A stretch of 21,961 nucleotides of DNA from Bacteroidales bacterium UBA3143 (GTDB lineage Bacteria > Bacteroidota > Bacteroidia > Bacteroidales > Dysgonomonadaceae): NCBI GenBank assembly GCA_002364735.1, contig DEZB01000069.1:64964-86924 (forward strand), written 5' to 3'. This document shows, piece by piece, positions 6,875-14,957 of this stretch; position 1 is the first letter of the stretch, and the number at the start of each line of letters is the position of its first letter. The notes below the pieces were generated by a model. The model saw only the letters and a list, made by a program, of their open reading frames with translations, made no database searches and was not told where the DNA came from. A program made the position numbers and the translations under genes.

Positions 6875-7789
6875 ATGATTAGTAAAAAAGGGAAAGGTCA
6901 TCTTGCCATGTTGGGGGCAAATATTGCGTGGGGTCTGATGTCTCCCCTTTCAAAAAGTATTATGATGTTTGGTTCCATAGGCTATTTGTCTCTGGTATCA
7001 TTTCGTTTGGGAGGAGCTGCAATAGCATTTTGGATAGCCTCTTTCTTTGTTAAGAGAGAAAAAGTGCCACCACGCGATCTATTATTGATATTTGTAGCCT
7101 CTCTTTTTGCCATTGTTTTCAATCAGGCCATCTTCATAACTGGCGTCTCCATGACTTCTCCCATCAATGCCTCTATTGTTACTACTTTTTTGCCCATCAT
7201 CACCATGGTTATATCTGCATTTTATTTGAAAGAGCCCATCACTTTCAAAAAACTTTTGGGTGTAATAGTAGGTGGTGCGGGTGCAGTACTGATTATTGTA
7301 AGCAGTACTCAATTAGATGCTGGGAGTAACTCATCCAATAGAAATCTGCTGGGAATTATCTTGGTCTTTTTGGCACAAATCAGTTATGCAATCTATTTTG
7401 TATTCTTTAAAAAATTTGTAGAAAAATACTCACCTGTCACATTGATGAAGTGGATGTTTCTTTTTGCTTCCTTGGTTTACCTCCCTTTTGGTCAAGCGGA
7501 GTTTCTCCACCTTGATTATTCTGCAATTCCCTTCTCTGTTTATAGGGATATAGCTTTTGTAGTATTGGGAAGCACTTTTTTTACTTATCTGATGGTTCCT
7601 ATTGGGCAGAAAAACTTACGTCCAACAGTTGCCACTATGTACAACAACGTTCAACCCATAGTAGCTACCATAGCAGCAGCCATCATGGGGATTGATGCGT
7701 TTGGACCATTAAAAGGAATAGCCATTGCGCTGGTTTTTATTGGTGTCTATATTGTTAATAAGAGTAAAGAAGTGAGTGGGTTAAAATAG
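6875..7789 (+). CDS. DMT superfamily (EamA) inner-membrane transporter
   Basis: A 304-residue, very hydrophobic protein with about ten predicted membrane helices in two EamA repeats (about 9-145 and 158-296). The first repeat starts with the typical LGANIAWGLMSPLSKSIM and carries MTSPINASIVTTFLPIITMV; the second carries the matching ATMYNNVQPIVATIAAAIMG. Such proteins export or import small metabolites (amino acids, purines, drugs); the substrate cannot be told from sequence. The start ATG at 6875 gives a short basic N-terminus before the first helix, consistent with inner-membrane topology. It is convergent with the permease gene ending at 7931; I see no strong terminator in the 141-bp gap. 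Confidence 0.9.
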   Translation: MISKKGKGHLAMLGANIAWGLMSPLSKSIMMFGSIGYLSLVSFRLGGAAIAFWIASFFVKREKVPPRDLLLIFVASLFAIVFNQAIFITGVSMTSPINASIVTTFLPIITMVISAFYLKEPITFKKLLGVIVGGAGAVLIIVSSTQLDAGSNSSNRNLLGIILVFLAQISYAIYFVFFKKFVEKYSPVTLMKWMFLFASLVYLPFGQAEFLHLDYSAIPFSVYRDIAFVVLGSTFFTYLMVPIGQKNLRPTVATMYNNVQPIVATIAAAIMGIDAFGPLKGIAIALVFIGVYIVNKSKEVSGLK

Positions 7790-7930
7790 TAAAGGAGAAC
7801 CGTATACTTATTTTGTGAGAGGATTATATAAGCAATAAAAATAATTATTGAGAAAATATTAATGTTACTATTAGCAGTTAACTGAGATAGAATCAAGGAA
7901 ATTCTGCGAAGTAAGGTTAAGACACAATTA

Positions 7931-9049
7931 TTAGTTACTCTTTTTATAGCTCAACACTGCCCATCCATTAAACACAAGTCCAAAAACAACCAATATACCC
8001 AATGGTTGCAATAGGTCTTTAAACGAATTAGCTTTGAGATATATCAACCGCATGATTTCGATGAAATGTGTAAGTGGATTAACATAAGCAATTATTTTTG
8101 CCCAAAGCGGCATGCTTGATACAGGAGTAAACATACCACTGAGGAGAATGATGATGAGGATGAAAAACATAACTACGAACATGGATTGCTGTAGTGTGTT
8201 GGAGTAATTGGAAATGACGATACCCAGAGCGGTTATTCCTACAATGAAAATAACTGATGCTACGTACAATGCGATGATACTTCCTGAAGGATACAGCCCA
8301 TAGATAATCCAGGTGATGAAAATGGAAATAGTTAAAATAATGAGACCTATAATCCAGTAGGGAATAACTTTTGCAATTATGAAATTGAACTTGCTAACCG
8401 GGGTGGTATTAATTTGATTGATGGTGCCTATCTCTTTTTCTAAAACAACATTCATGGAAGGCAGTATACCACAGATCAGAGTGATCATTAGCACTATAAA
8501 TGCAGGCAACATAAAAATTTTATAATCCAACGTCTCGTTGTAGCGATAGCGAGGAACAACTTCTAAATTTTGTGCTTGCCGTACCTTTAGGATGGGTTGA
8601 ATTTCATACCGCATATCTGATGAGAAATCGGTAATGATTTCTGTGAGGTAGTTGCTTCCTAACAATCCTTGGGTGGTGTTAACCGCATTGGCAACAACAG
8701 AAAGGTTGGCTTTTTGTTCTTTCACCAAACTTTTATCAAACGATGCAGGTATTTCAAGTATTATATCACATTTTCCATTTTCTAAATCTTGTAAGGAGGA
8801 CTCATAGCTTGTAGTTATGTCATTTACAATAAAATAAGCTGAAGCATCAATTTTATTGATGAGTCTTTGCGAATAGGAGCTTTTGCTTTGGTCAACTATA
8901 TTCAACTGTATGTTTTTGACCTCGAAGTTGATTGCCCAAGGAAAAATAAGCAACACCATTATGGGATAGCCTACTATCATTTTTGGTATGATAGGATTGC
9001 GCCATATTTGTTTAAATTCTTTTTCAATCAGAAACTTAAGTGTTTTCAT
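7931..9049 (-). CDS. ABC-2 type permease (YbhR/YhhJ-like), second copy
   Basis: A 372-residue integral membrane subunit of an ABC-2 exporter. It has one N-terminal helix (about 22-42, with YPIMVLLIFPWAINFEV), a large periplasmic domain (about 43-175), then five C-terminal helices with the ABC-2 motif EKEIGTINQINTTPV before the second helix. It is a clear paralogue of the permease at 11876-13003, sharing near-identical blocks such as WAINFEVKNI, CGILP and LLSGMFTP/LLSGLFTP. Its start overlaps the stop of the preceding permease gene by 4 bp (9046-9049), so the two are translationally coupled. No ATPase gene adjoins this pair; it may use the ATPases at 14217-15900. Confidence 0.92.
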   Translation of the reverse strand: MKTLKFLIEKEFKQIWRNPIIPKMIVGYPIMVLLIFPWAINFEVKNIQLNIVDQSKSSYSQRLINKIDASAYFIVNDITTSYESSLQDLENGKCDIILEIPASFDKSLVKEQKANLSVVANAVNTTQGLLGSNYLTEIITDFSSDMRYEIQPILKVRQAQNLEVVPRYRYNETLDYKIFMLPAFIVLMITLICGILPSMNVVLEKEIGTINQINTTPVSKFNFIIAKVIPYWIIGLIILTISIFITWIIYGLYPSGSIIALYVASVIFIVGITALGIVISNYSNTLQQSMFVVMFFILIIILLSGMFTPVSSMPLWAKIIAYVNPLTHFIEIMRLIYLKANSFKDLLQPLGILVVFGLVFNGWAVLSYKKSN

Positions 9050-10155
9050 TCCATTCTTGGTTTAATATTACGGATACTCATGATAATTAATACTACAATC
9101 ATACTGGATAAAATAGCTATTTCTTTTGCTACGGCCATGAAGCCCAATCCTTGAATCATAATTTTTTTGACTGCGGTAATAAACCATCGGGCAGGCACCA
9201 AAGTGGAAAGCCATTGAAGCAATACAGGCATATTGCTTATTGGAAATATCATGCCAGAAAGAATAAGTACGGGCATCATTAAGCCAATTCCTGAAATAAT
9301 GATGGCAACTACCTGTGTTTCTACAAGTGTTGAGATTAATAATCCTATTAAAAGTGATAAAAATATAAATAGAACGGACACAAACAACAGTAATGTCAAG
9401 CTGCCCACAATGGGTACTTTCAGAACAAAGTAGGAAAGCAGCAGAATGGTTATTAAATTAACGATTGAGAGTGCAAGATAAGGAACGGCTTTAGAAAGTA
9501 GTATGGTGGCTGAGTTGACTGGGGATGCCAAAAGCACTTCCATGGTGCCCATCTCTTTTTCTCTAACAATTGAAATGGAGGTCATGATGGCACAAATGAT
9601 CATCAACACCAAACCCATAATGCCTGGAACAAAAGTATAGGCAGACTTCATTTCTGGATTGTAGTGAAGTTTGTTTGTAACGTTGATGTTGTAAGGTATT
9701 TCTTGCAGACCCATCCACTCTTTTTGTTGCTCTCCAATTATTGCACGAATGTAATTGGTAGAGATAGATCCAATGTTCGGATCAGAGCTATCAGTGATAA
9801 CTTGCACTTGAGCCCCACCTCCATGCACAATGTCGTTGTGAAAGTTATTGGGAAATATGAGAGCCATATCTATTTCTCCTTTGCGCAGCAATTCGTCAAT
9901 TTCCTGAATGGAGTGGGGTGCCTCTTGGGCAATAAAATAGGGGTTGGGTTCAACGCGCGCTTTGATGTCTTGGGTGTAAACATCGGGATGTGGTTCGTAA
10001 ATGGCAATGCGGATATTTTGAACTTCCATGTTGATGGCAAATCCAAATATCAACATTTGAACAACTGGCATTCCCAGTAGGATGAGCATGGTACGCCTAT
10101 CACGCGATATGTGGTAGAACTCTTTTTTTACAAATGCAAGGAATTGTTTCGACAT
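9046..10155 (-). CDS. ABC-2 type permease (YbhS-like), second copy
   Basis: A 369-residue ABC-2 permease with the same plan: a first helix with DRRTMLILLGMPVVQMLIFG, a periplasmic domain (about 45-170) that includes the SDPNIGSI segment, then five helices with SISIVREKEMGTMEVLLASP. It is the paralogue of the gene at 13028-14137 and has exactly the same length. The first gene of a two-gene unit with 7931-9049. Upstream on the minus strand, TATCTTCG at 10185-10192 is one mismatch from the -7 consensus and might serve as its promoter. Together the two subunits would form a heterodimeric channel for drug or lipid-like substrates; the substrate is not predictable. Confidence 0.92.
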   Translation of the reverse strand: MSKQFLAFVKKEFYHISRDRRTMLILLGMPVVQMLIFGFAINMEVQNIRIAIYEPHPDVYTQDIKARVEPNPYFIAQEAPHSIQEIDELLRKGEIDMALIFPNNFHNDIVHGGGAQVQVITDSSDPNIGSISTNYIRAIIGEQQKEWMGLQEIPYNINVTNKLHYNPEMKSAYTFVPGIMGLVLMIICAIMTSISIVREKEMGTMEVLLASPVNSATILLSKAVPYLALSIVNLITILLLSYFVLKVPIVGSLTLLLFVSVLFIFLSLLIGLLISTLVETQVVAIIISGIGLMMPVLILSGMIFPISNMPVLLQWLSTLVPARWFITAVKKIMIQGLGFMAVAKEIAILSSMIVVLIIMSIRNIKPRME

Positions 10156-10249
10156 TAGCTTTAACGTAACATTTCATTTTTACACGAAGATATAAAATGT
10201 TTTGAAAAAAATGTAATGAAGGGGGATTTATTGTGTGGTGTTTAACAGG

Positions 10250-10322
10250 GCGCACCTACGACGCTATAAATCTTAAGGGAGATAAAGTGTTTACAAAAGA
10301 AATTATTGCATCTATGGTGCGC
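10250..10322. repeat. Inverted repeat GCGCACC / GGTGCGC
   Basis: GCGCACC at 10250-10256 and GGTGCGC at 10316-10322 form a perfect 7-bp inverted repeat separated by 59 bp, with partial matches on the inner side (CTACGA against TCTATG). It stands out as locally GC-rich in an AT-rich spacer and may be a decayed intergenic repetitive element. Confidence 0.4.
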
Positions 10323-10324
10323 TA

Positions 10325-10348
10325 AAAACCTGTGTACTTAAAGGTTTT
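10325..10348 (-). terminator. Possible terminator after pldA and the NifX-like gene
   Basis: AAAACCT (10325-10331) pairs with AGGTTTT (10342-10348) with a 10-nt loop. On the minus strand the stem ends in a run of five T before AGC. It lies 38 bp downstream of the NifX-like stop codon. The stem is short and AT-rich, so the call is moderate. Confidence 0.4.
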
Positions 10349-10386
10349 CTTAATTTATTGATGTGCTGAACTCTTCATATTTTATA

Positions 10387-10737
10387 TTAAGCCACACTGA
10401 TGGACTCTTGTCGTACTTTTGCCTTATTTGTTGAGGGAGAGGATAGGGCTAAACTGTTATAAAATTTGTCGTTTTTAAGTGTTTCAAATGTTTTTACCCG
10501 TATTCCTTTCAAATTTATTTTGTGGTGAGTTTGCTCATCAATTTCCGAAAGGTAGATTTGATTGATCGATTTATTAGATAACCAATTTACGATTGATTCT
10601 TTGTTTTGTAGTTCTATAGTTGTGTTTTCCACACCAACTACTTTATCTTTTTCCATGTTAAATATAACTACTCGAATCATATCTTCATGTAAAGCAGTTA
10701 ATTCATTGTTCTTTATAAAAATCGCTACTTTCATCAT
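10387..10737 (-). CDS. Small NifX-like (dinitrogenase Fe-Mo cofactor-fold) protein
   Basis: A 116-residue cytoplasmic protein. MMKVAIFIKNNELTALHEDMIRVVIFNMEKDKVVG resembles the opening of the NifX/NifB-C-terminal (dinitrogenase iron-molybdenum cofactor) fold: a 'KxAI' strand, a short loop with Asn, then a strand and a turn. Residues 47-90 (IVNWLSNKSINQIYLSEIDEQTHHKI, GIRVKTFETLKND) match the following helix-strand-helix-strand pattern in which a 'ixxxGIxV' step precedes the last strand. No cysteines are present and no nitrogenase genes are near, so a nitrogenase role is not implied. The C-terminal 20 residues are Ser/Lys-rich and probably disordered. The gene starts 36 bp after pldA on the same strand. 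The family assignment is by pattern only. Confidence 0.55.
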   Translation of the reverse strand: MMKVAIFIKNNELTALHEDMIRVVIFNMEKDKVVGVENTTIELQNKESIVNWLSNKSINQIYLSEIDEQTHHKINLKGIRVKTFETLKNDKFYNSLALSSPSTNKAKVRQESISVA

Positions 10738-10773
10738 TTCATCAGTTTTTAAGAAGGTTAATTGTATTGTTTT

Positions 10774-11697
10774 TCAAAATACACTGAAAAAATCTGGTTT
10801 TATACACATACCAACGCGCAGCTTTAAATCATAATTTTTATATTCAAGCAAACTATCACCTCGTCCATTGTAAAGCTCAAAGAATAGATATTGATTGAAT
10901 TTTTTTGAGACTTGAAAAGCAGCACTCAAAGTTGTATTCATTGTTATAACGTTGCGCCGTGGTGTAATGTTTGCATTAAACCACCATCTTTCGTTTTTAG
11001 TTCTGTAGTCTACCGAAAAGTTGCCATATCCTTTATATGTGAGCAAATCTGTATTGGTGTCATCCATTAATAGAACTAATGGGAGCCACACTTTAGCTCT
11101 TAAGAAAAGCCTGTCATTGAAATAATACTTTCCTGAAAGACTTGCAAAATCCCAAGAGCGGGAATTTAAACTATCTTTTCCGTTCGACTCATGTTCTAAT
11201 TGTAGAAACACGCTACCCATATAGTTGTTATCATCCGAAATGAGGTATCGTCCAAATCCAATTCCAGGATTAAAGTTAGTATCACGAAATGGAGATGACT
11301 TTTTATAAATATTCCAAAATGATTTTTGCGTGTAAGAGATAAAAACAAATGTATTGAAGGGCAAATAACTATTGGTTAGACGTTGTCTGAAACTAATTTG
11401 ATATTTTACATCTGCGTTATCTACATTAATTGGTTTGTTTAATGGATTACCAGTAATGAAGTAGTTCTCCTTTAAGATGCCAAAAGAGTGTGTAGAGTCT
11501 AACTTACTTCTTACATCATCTTCTGATATATCCAATGAACTCCTTTCTTTTTGAACTCTTTCTCTAATTAGTAAGTCAATTCTTTTTGGAGGCTCGGCAA
11601 TGGTGTCTACTCCCTGTTGCTTATCTTGTCCATTTATATCAAACAAGCATAGGAAAAAAGCTAAAAGAACAAATATTGTTTTTGAGATATGTTTCAT
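10774..11697 (-). CDS. pldA: Outer-membrane phospholipase A (OMPLA) family protein
   Basis: A 307-residue protein with an N-terminal signal peptide (about 1-23) and an N-terminal extension before the barrel. The PldA blocks are clear: SFRQRLTNS, SYTQKSFWNI, SSPFRDTNFNPGIGFGRY, then the active-site segment EHESNGKDSLNSRSWD, and a C-terminal LYNGRGDSLLEY barrel end. By alignment to E. coli OMPLA from memory, His169 and Ser171 match the catalytic His142 and Ser144, while the third residue (Asn156) is replaced by Asp183. The enzyme hydrolyses phospholipids that reach the outer leaflet. It is 178 bp after the exporter permease gene and is followed by the NifX-like gene. Confidence 0.9.
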   Translation of the reverse strand: MKHISKTIFVLLAFFLCLFDINGQDKQQGVDTIAEPPKRIDLLIRERVQKERSSLDISEDDVRSKLDSTHSFGILKENYFITGNPLNKPINVDNADVKYQISFRQRLTNSYLPFNTFVFISYTQKSFWNIYKKSSPFRDTNFNPGIGFGRYLISDDNNYMGSVFLQLEHESNGKDSLNSRSWDFASLSGKYYFNDRLFLRAKVWLPLVLLMDDTNTDLLTYKGYGNFSVDYRTKNERWWFNANITPRRNVITMNTTLSAAFQVSKKFNQYLFFELYNGRGDSLLEYKNYDLKLRVGMCIKPDFFSVF

Positions 11698-11752
11698 TTA
11701 TATTTTACATTTTATGAGTCTACTCTGAAAGGTTAATATCACTTGCTTCCGC

Positions 11753-11832
11753 CCCTAAATCCCCTTCGAGGTGACTTTAGCAGAGTGCTGATAATTAGGC
11801 TTTTCCTTTTAAAGGTGGAGGATGGAAAAGGA
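11753..11832. repeat. Intergenic hairpin-rich repeat remnant
   Basis: This spacer contains CCCCTAAATCCCCTTCGAGG, the palindrome CCTTTTAAAGG (11805-11815), and CTTTTCC (11800-11806) facing GGAAAAG (11824-11830). Phrases like 'CCCCTAAATCCCC...' are common as dispersed intergenic repeats in Bacteroidota. It lies just downstream of the exporter operon and could also end its transcript. Confidence 0.45.
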
Positions 11833-11875
11833 TTCATTATCGGCATTAAAGTCTTCTCAGGGTGATTCGTCTTGT

Positions 11876-13003
11876 CTAATTCTTACTCTTGCTATAACTC
11901 AAAACAGCCCAGGTATTGAATCCAACTGCAAAACCCAAAAGAGAAAGCAATGGAGCCGCAATGCCAGTGTATGAACTACCTTTCAGGTATATCATTCGCA
12001 TAATTTCCATGAAATAGGATAGGGGGTTGCTTCGTGCCACTATTTGTGCCCATTTGGGCATACTTGCTATGGGCGTGAACAGACCACTCAACAAAATGAT
12101 GATGAGAATAAAGAAGAAAGCTAAAAACATGGCCTGTTGCAATGTTTCTGAATAGTTGGATATAATTAAACCAAATCCTGAAATTCCAATTATGAAAATA
12201 AGCGAACTTACATAGAGAGGTAGGAAACCACCTGCAGGCCAAATTCCGTATAACAATCCAACAACTACAAACGCAATAGATAATATTATAAAACCAATAA
12301 TCCAGTAAGGGATGAGCTTGGCTAAAATAAACTGATATTTATTGACGGGTGTAACATTTATTTGTTGGATTGTTCCGTTTTCTTTTTCGCTAACTATGTT
12401 CAAAGCAGGCAATATTCCGCATATCAATGTAACCATCATTACCATAAGTGCTGGAATCATAAATACTTTGTAGTCTAAGTTTTTATTGAATTTATATTGT
12501 GGTATAGCGCTTATGAAGCTCATCTTCTGCCGTGAAGGTACTCCTGTATGTGCTAACTCTGAACGAAGTTCTGCTGAATAGTCATTAAGTATTTGAGACA
12601 AATAGGCATTGCCTAACAAACCGCGTGTTCCATTCACAGAATTAGCAGAAAGCATCACTTGTGCCGTTTTATTTTTCACAATATCTTTATCAAAAGATGG
12701 TTGAATTTCAAGAATTATATCGGCCTTTGATTTTTCAATGTCAATCATTGCCTCATTATAATTGGAGGTAATATTGTTGATTATAAAATACTTTGATGCA
12801 TCTACTTTTTGAATCAAACGCTGTGAGTATGTGCTGTTGTTGTGATCTACAACACTTACCTTTATATTTTTCACTTCAAAATTGATTGCCCATGGAAATA
12901 TAAGCATTACCATTATCGGGTAACCAATTATTAATTTGGGTATAATAGAATTTCGTAGCGTTTGCTTGAATTCTTTCTCTATAAGATATTTTAATGTTCC
13001 CAT
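11876..13003 (-). CDS. ABC-2 type permease (YbhR-like) of the exporter operon
   Basis: A 375-residue membrane subunit. It shows a first helix with YPIMVMLIFPWAINFEV, a periplasmic domain (about 43-180), and five C-terminal helices carrying EKENGTIQQINVTPVNKYQF and LLSGLFTPIASMP. It is the last gene of the tetR-tolC-hlyD-ATPase-ATPase-permease-permease set and follows the other permease by 24 bp. Its paralogue is 7931-9049. With its partner it forms the transmembrane channel of a tripartite exporter reaching the TolC-like protein. The C-terminus is short and basic (SKSKN). Confidence 0.93.
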   Translation of the reverse strand: MGTLKYLIEKEFKQTLRNSIIPKLIIGYPIMVMLIFPWAINFEVKNIKVSVVDHNNSTYSQRLIQKVDASKYFIINNITSNYNEAMIDIEKSKADIILEIQPSFDKDIVKNKTAQVMLSANSVNGTRGLLGNAYLSQILNDYSAELRSELAHTGVPSRQKMSFISAIPQYKFNKNLDYKVFMIPALMVMMVTLICGILPALNIVSEKENGTIQQINVTPVNKYQFILAKLIPYWIIGFIILSIAFVVVGLLYGIWPAGGFLPLYVSSLIFIIGISGFGLIISNYSETLQQAMFLAFFFILIIILLSGLFTPIASMPKWAQIVARSNPLSYFMEIMRMIYLKGSSYTGIAAPLLSLLGFAVGFNTWAVLSYSKSKN

Positions 13004-13027
13004 TGTTGTGTTTTTGTTATTGTTCTG

Positions 13028-14137
13028 TTATTCAAGTCTTTTCTTAGTGTTAATCATACTAAGAGTCAATATTAAACCTGTCATTCCCAAAAGGATGCTT
13101 AACTCTTTTATGATAGAGCCAAAGTGAAGCCCTTGAATCATTAGTTTTTTTATAATGATGATATACCACCTTGCAGGAACTATGTGAGTGAGTTTTTCTA
13201 ATACAAAAGGCATGTTCTCTATTGGAAAAAGCATTCCAGAGAGTAGCATAACGGGCATGGTAAGTCCTATCCCAGACATAATTATTGCTTCTACTTGTTT
13301 TTTTGCGAGGGTTGATATCAATAATCCAAATAGTAGTGATAAAAAAATGTAGAGTGTAGATATAAATACAATTAGAAACAAACTACCTCTGATGGGAACC
13401 CCTAATAAATAGTAAGCTAAATAGAGAATGGTAACCAAATTGATAAATGAAAGTGAGAGGTAGGGAATGGTTTTAGCAATAAGTATTTGACTCATTCTTA
13501 AGGGCGATGCTAAGAGCACTTCCATTGTTCCGCGTTCTTTTTCTCTGACTATTGATATGGATGTCATCATTGTGCTAATAACCAAAAGAATTAAACCCAT
13601 TACGCCAGGAACAAATGAGTAGGAAGATTTCATTTCAGGATTGTACAACAATCGTGTGGTTGGTACAATCTGGTAAGGAGGAGTGCCAGAAATATTATTA
13701 ATCTCTTTCTGATAGTCTGCTATAATGCCAGTGGCGTAATTGACAATGATGGTTCCTGTATTGGGATCTGATGTATCTGAAATTAACTGTACTTCTGATT
13801 TTCCAGATTGGATGAAATCTTCATTAAAGTTGCTGGGAAATACAATGGCCAAATCTATTTTGTTTTGCTTGAATAGTTCATCTATTTCATTTTGAGAATG
13901 AATGGTGTAATCAACGTGAAAGTAACTATTTGCATCTATTCTTTCTACAATTTGATTGGTATATGTATCAGGACTTGGGTTTAATACTGCTACAGCAATA
14001 TCTGTTACTTCCATATTGATGGCAAACCCGAAGATCAATATCTGAGCTACTGGCATTCCTAATAAAATTAGCATGGTTCTTCTATCACGAAAAATATGGT
14101 AGAACTCTTTTAATACAAAGGCTCGAAATTGTTTCAT
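13028..14137 (-). CDS. ABC-2 type permease (YbhS-like) of the exporter operon
   Basis: A 369-residue membrane subunit with DRRTMLILLGMPVAQILIFG in its first helix, a periplasmic domain with SDPNTGTI, and the ABC-2 motif SISIVREKERGTMEVLLASP at the cytoplasmic edge of the second helix. It begins 79 bp after the second ATPase gene and is followed by the other permease 24 bp later. It matches the gene at 9046-10155 along its whole length with the same residue count, so the two arose by duplication. Confidence 0.93.
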   Translation of the reverse strand: MKQFRAFVLKEFYHIFRDRRTMLILLGMPVAQILIFGFAINMEVTDIAVAVLNPSPDTYTNQIVERIDANSYFHVDYTIHSQNEIDELFKQNKIDLAIVFPSNFNEDFIQSGKSEVQLISDTSDPNTGTIIVNYATGIIADYQKEINNISGTPPYQIVPTTRLLYNPEMKSSYSFVPGVMGLILLVISTMMTSISIVREKERGTMEVLLASPLRMSQILIAKTIPYLSLSFINLVTILYLAYYLLGVPIRGSLFLIVFISTLYIFLSLLFGLLISTLAKKQVEAIIMSGIGLTMPVMLLSGMLFPIENMPFVLEKLTHIVPARWYIIIIKKLMIQGLHFGSIIKELSILLGMTGLILTLSMINTKKRLE

Positions 14138-14216
14138 TTATGTAAATGTTATTCTGTTTTGGTTTTCATTTCTAAATGCCGACTTACTTAATTGTTGGAT
14201 AAAATCTTCATTTATT

Positions 14217-14957
14217 TCAATCTCGTGTTGCTTTACGAGCAAGTTTACGAAACACTTCATCCATATCTTTGGCTTCAAAGTTAGCTTTCAAATTAGTAGG
14301 AGTGTCCAATGCATCTATTCGTCCATCCACCATTATGGATACACGATCGCAATATTCGGCTTCGTCCATGTAGTGGGTGGTTGCAAACACTGTTATGTTG
14401 TCTTCTGCGGCTTGGTATATCATTTCCCAAAACTGTCTTCTTGTTGCTGGATCAACTCCGCCTGTTGGCTCATCCAAAAAAACAATCTTAGGATTGTGAA
14501 AGATGGCTACCGAAAATGCCAGCTTCTGTTTCCATCCCAGTGGTAGTGATTTTACCAATGTGTTGCGTTCACTTTCAAAATCCAAGCGTGCCAGTAACTG
14601 TTCGGTTTTCTCTGCAATCTCTTTATCTTTCATTCCGTATATCCCAGCGAATAGTCGTATGTTTTCCCAAACTTTTAAATCTTCGTACAAGGAAAATCTT
14701 TGGCTCATATAGCCAATGTTCTTTTTTATCTTTTCGCTTTCGTGCCGTATATTAAAACCTGCAACCATGGCTTCACCAGAAGTTTGTTTACTCAAACCAA
14801 TGAGCATTTGCATGGCAGTTGTTTTGCCTGCACCATTGGCTCCCAAGAACCCAAATATCTCACCTTCTTTTACATCGAAAGTAATATTATCAACAGCAGT
14901 GAAATGGCCAAACTTCTTAGTGAGACCTGATACTTCAACTATTTTGTTATTTTCCAT
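14217..14957 (-). CDS. ABC exporter ATPase with non-canonical signature motif
   Basis: A 246-residue nucleotide-binding subunit. Seen: Walker A GANGAGKTT (39-47), Q-loop Gln86 in YMSQRFSLY, Walker B IVFLDEP with catalytic Glu163, D-loop GGVDP, and H-loop His195 in TTHYMDEA. The signature, normally LSGGQ, is LPLGW (138-142), which is typical of the second half of YbhF-like proteins. It overlaps the preceding ATPase gene by 11 bp (14947-14957). It corresponds to the C-terminal half of the fused E. coli YbhF and would pair with the other ATPase as a heterodimer driving the two permeases. Confidence 0.95.
   Translation of the reverse strand: MENNKIVEVSGLTKKFGHFTAVDNITFDVKEGEIFGFLGANGAGKTTAMQMLIGLSKQTSGEAMVAGFNIRHESEKIKKNIGYMSQRFSLYEDLKVWENIRLFAGIYGMKDKEIAEKTEQLLARLDFESERNTLVKSLPLGWKQKLAFSVAIFHNPKIVFLDEPTGGVDPATRRQFWEMIYQAAEDNITVFATTHYMDEAEYCDRVSIMVDGRIDALDTPTNLKANFEAKDMDEVFRKLARKATRD

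Noticed and set aside
7833..7850. CAATAA/TTATTG hairpin between the EamA gene and the permease
   Set aside because: Six A-T-dominated pairs only; too weak to call a terminator.
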